DNA of 14,244 bases, from contig JAFAAS010000054.1 of assembly GCA_023426435.1 (NCBI GenBank), positions 1-14,244 on the forward strand. The letters are read 5' to 3'. A program made the translations under genes and the position numbers. Within the stretch, counting starts at the first letter, position 1. Each line of letters starts with the position of its first letter. The notes beneath the pieces were generated by a model. That model saw nothing but the letters and a program-made list of their open reading frames with translations. It was not told the origin of the DNA and searched no databases. This document shows, one piece after another, positions 13,622 through 14,244 of the stretch. This DNA is from Verrucomicrobiota bacterium. Its GTDB lineage: Bacteria; Verrucomicrobiota; Verrucomicrobiia; Opitutales; Opitutaceae.

Positions 13622-13634
13622 GCGATAAAGTCGG

Positions 13635-13901
13635 TTACTTGCGGAGGTTCAGCTTCTGCAGGAGTTCGGTATACTTCGGCAGGTCGTGCTTCTTGAGGTA
13701 ATCGAGGAGCTTGCGACGGCGGCTGGCCATTTGCAGCAGACCACGGCGGGAGTGGAAATCCTTGCGGTGCGTGCGCAGGTGCTCGGTCAAGTGATTGATG
13801 CGAGCGGTGAGCAGTGCGACCTGAACTTCGGACGAGCCGGTGTCTTTGTCGTGAGTCTTATACTGAGCGATGATGTCGGGTTTAACTACTGATGTGGACA
13901 T
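13635..13901 (-). CDS. rpsO: 30S ribosomal protein S15
   Basis: This 88-residue protein binds 16S rRNA early in 30S assembly. The S15 signature is clear: THDKDTGSSEVQVALLTARI (16-35), then NHLTEHLRTHRKDFHSRRGL (36-55) and RRRKLLDYLKKHDLPKYTEL (61-80). The length is the same as in most bacteria, counting the initiator Met. The start at 13901 gives a short MSTSVVKPDIIAQYK lead-in. It is followed by a strong terminator and then, 334 bp on, by pnp, the usual neighbour. No Shine-Dalgarno is found upstream: the leader reads CCTCCAACAAATAAACC, which is notable for a ribosomal protein gene. Confidence 0.98.
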   Translation of the reverse strand: MSTSVVKPDIIAQYKTHDKDTGSSEVQVALLTARINHLTEHLRTHRKDFHSRRGLLQMASRRRKLLDYLKKHDLPKYTELLQKLNLRK

Positions 13902-13926
13902 GGTTTATTTGTTGGAGGTCACGATT

Positions 13927-13948
13927 GTAGGGGGGCTTTGCAGTCCCC
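13927..13948 (+). repeat. Possible GTAG-headed palindromic element upstream of rpsO
   Basis: GTAG (13927-13930) is followed by GGGGGCT, a 4-nt loop TTGC and AGTCCCC, a 7-bp stem with one G-T wobble. It is oriented opposite to the three minus-strand copies and lacks their GGCG/CGCC outer stem, so family membership is uncertain. It lies 25 bp upstream of the rpsO start. Confidence 0.35.
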
Positions 13949-14099
13949 GTGCCACCCGCCCCTCCCGAGTGGAAATCGGGCCGAGCCGGCGTCACCGTTC
14001 CAACCCCGGCGAGCCGGGGCCAATCATGGTGGGAATCCGCAACCGGCGGACTCTCACTGACGCAGAGGTGGACGCTCGGAAATGCAGGAAGGTGGAGCA

Positions 14100-14130
14100 A
14101 GAGCAAATTTAGCTCCGCGAAATTTGCTCT
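14100..14130. repeat. Perfect 11-bp inverted repeat
   Basis: AGAGCAAATTT (14100-14110) and AAATTTGCTCT (14120-14130) pair perfectly around a 9-nt loop. The A/T-rich arm next to the loop is unusual for this GC-rich sequence. It may be the 3' end of a gene beyond the window, or a regulator site upstream of rpsO; neither is proved. Confidence 0.5.
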
Positions 14131-14133
14131 GAA

Positions 14134-14214
14134 GTTCCGAGTTCGGAGTTCCGGGGTCTGGGTTTCGGGTTCGGGGAGTCGAAGAGGTGGATGGAAGAAC
14201 TCGGAACTCGGAAC
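14134..14214. repeat. Imperfect 18-bp inverted repeat of GAACTCGG units
   Basis: The left arm 14134-14151 (GTTCCGAGTTCGGAGTTC) and the right arm 14197-14214 (GAACTCGGAACTCGGAAC) are inverted copies with one mismatch, 45 bp apart. Each arm is itself a tandem of a 7-bp unit. It is the same architecture (short tandem units arranged as an inverted pair) as 4003-4075 and 6496-6598, with different sequence. Confidence 0.55.
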
Positions 14215-14244
14215 CTTGAACTCGAAACGCCGGCGCGCGGAGCG

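Larger units (their letters stand above)
13902..14244. other. Non-coding region upstream of rpsO, rich in inverted repeats
   Basis: No credible gene is seen in these 343 bases. They hold a GTAGGG-headed hairpin on the plus strand (13927-13948), a CCCCGG/CCGGGG hairpin (14005-14019), a perfect 11-bp inverted repeat (14100-14130) and an 18-bp imperfect inverted repeat built from GAACTCGGAAC-type units (14134-14214). The rpsO promoter must lie here or beyond. I could not pick it out with confidence. Confidence 0.5.

Noticed and set aside
1..14244. tRNA, rRNA, insertion sequence or phage genes
   Set aside because: No cloverleaf, rRNA segment, transposase or integrase was recognised on either strand.

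Overview
The window is a high-G+C bacterial chromosome segment. All but one of its genes lie on the minus strand. The best fit is a Verrucomicrobiota bacterium, probably Opitutales/Opitutaceae. This rests on the large secreted Ig/propeller protein with tandem 'GPsLa..L.DP.L.L...NDnW' modules, the near-absence of Shine-Dalgarno leaders, and gaps filled with short GC-rich palindromes and phased repeats. The assignment is inference from style, not from a marker alignment.

Layout. 1-1315 (-): multi-pass membrane protein of unknown function, cut by the window edge. 1458-5029 (-): sugar ABC transporter of the ribose/galactose (CUT2) type, transcribed in the order binding protein, double ATPase, permease. 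5126-6448 (-): L-fuconate dehydratase. 6647-7402 (-): short-chain dehydrogenase resembling 2-keto-3-deoxy-L-fuconate dehydrogenase. 7403-7769: non-coding divergent gap. 7770-8273 (+): carboxymuconolactone-decarboxylase-family protein. 8513-10966 (-): secreted beta-propeller/Ig protein. 11105-13300 (-): polynucleotide phosphorylase. 13635-13901 (-): ribosomal protein S15. 13902-14244: non-coding.

How the genes fit together. The dehydrogenase, dehydratase and transporter genes are codirectional and read as one catabolic cluster: import of L-fucose or a related 6-deoxy sugar/acid, dehydration of L-fuconate to 2-keto-3-deoxy-L-fuconate, then NAD-dependent oxidation. The upstream fucose dehydrogenase and lactonase and the final diketo-acid hydrolase are not in the window. 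rpsO and pnp keep their widespread neighbouring order, but a strong terminator and about 330 bp of repeat-bearing DNA separate them.

Most unusual signal. The gaps hold at least two layers of repeats. One is a set of GTAG-headed palindromes (GTAGGGCG ... CGCC) whose inner stems differ in sequence but still pair. One of these supplies the stop codon of the fuconate dehydratase, and another begins one base after the pnp stop. The other is a set of 9-10 bp phased AACCAC/CACGGA or CGCGAAG repeats, several arranged as long inverted pairs between genes.
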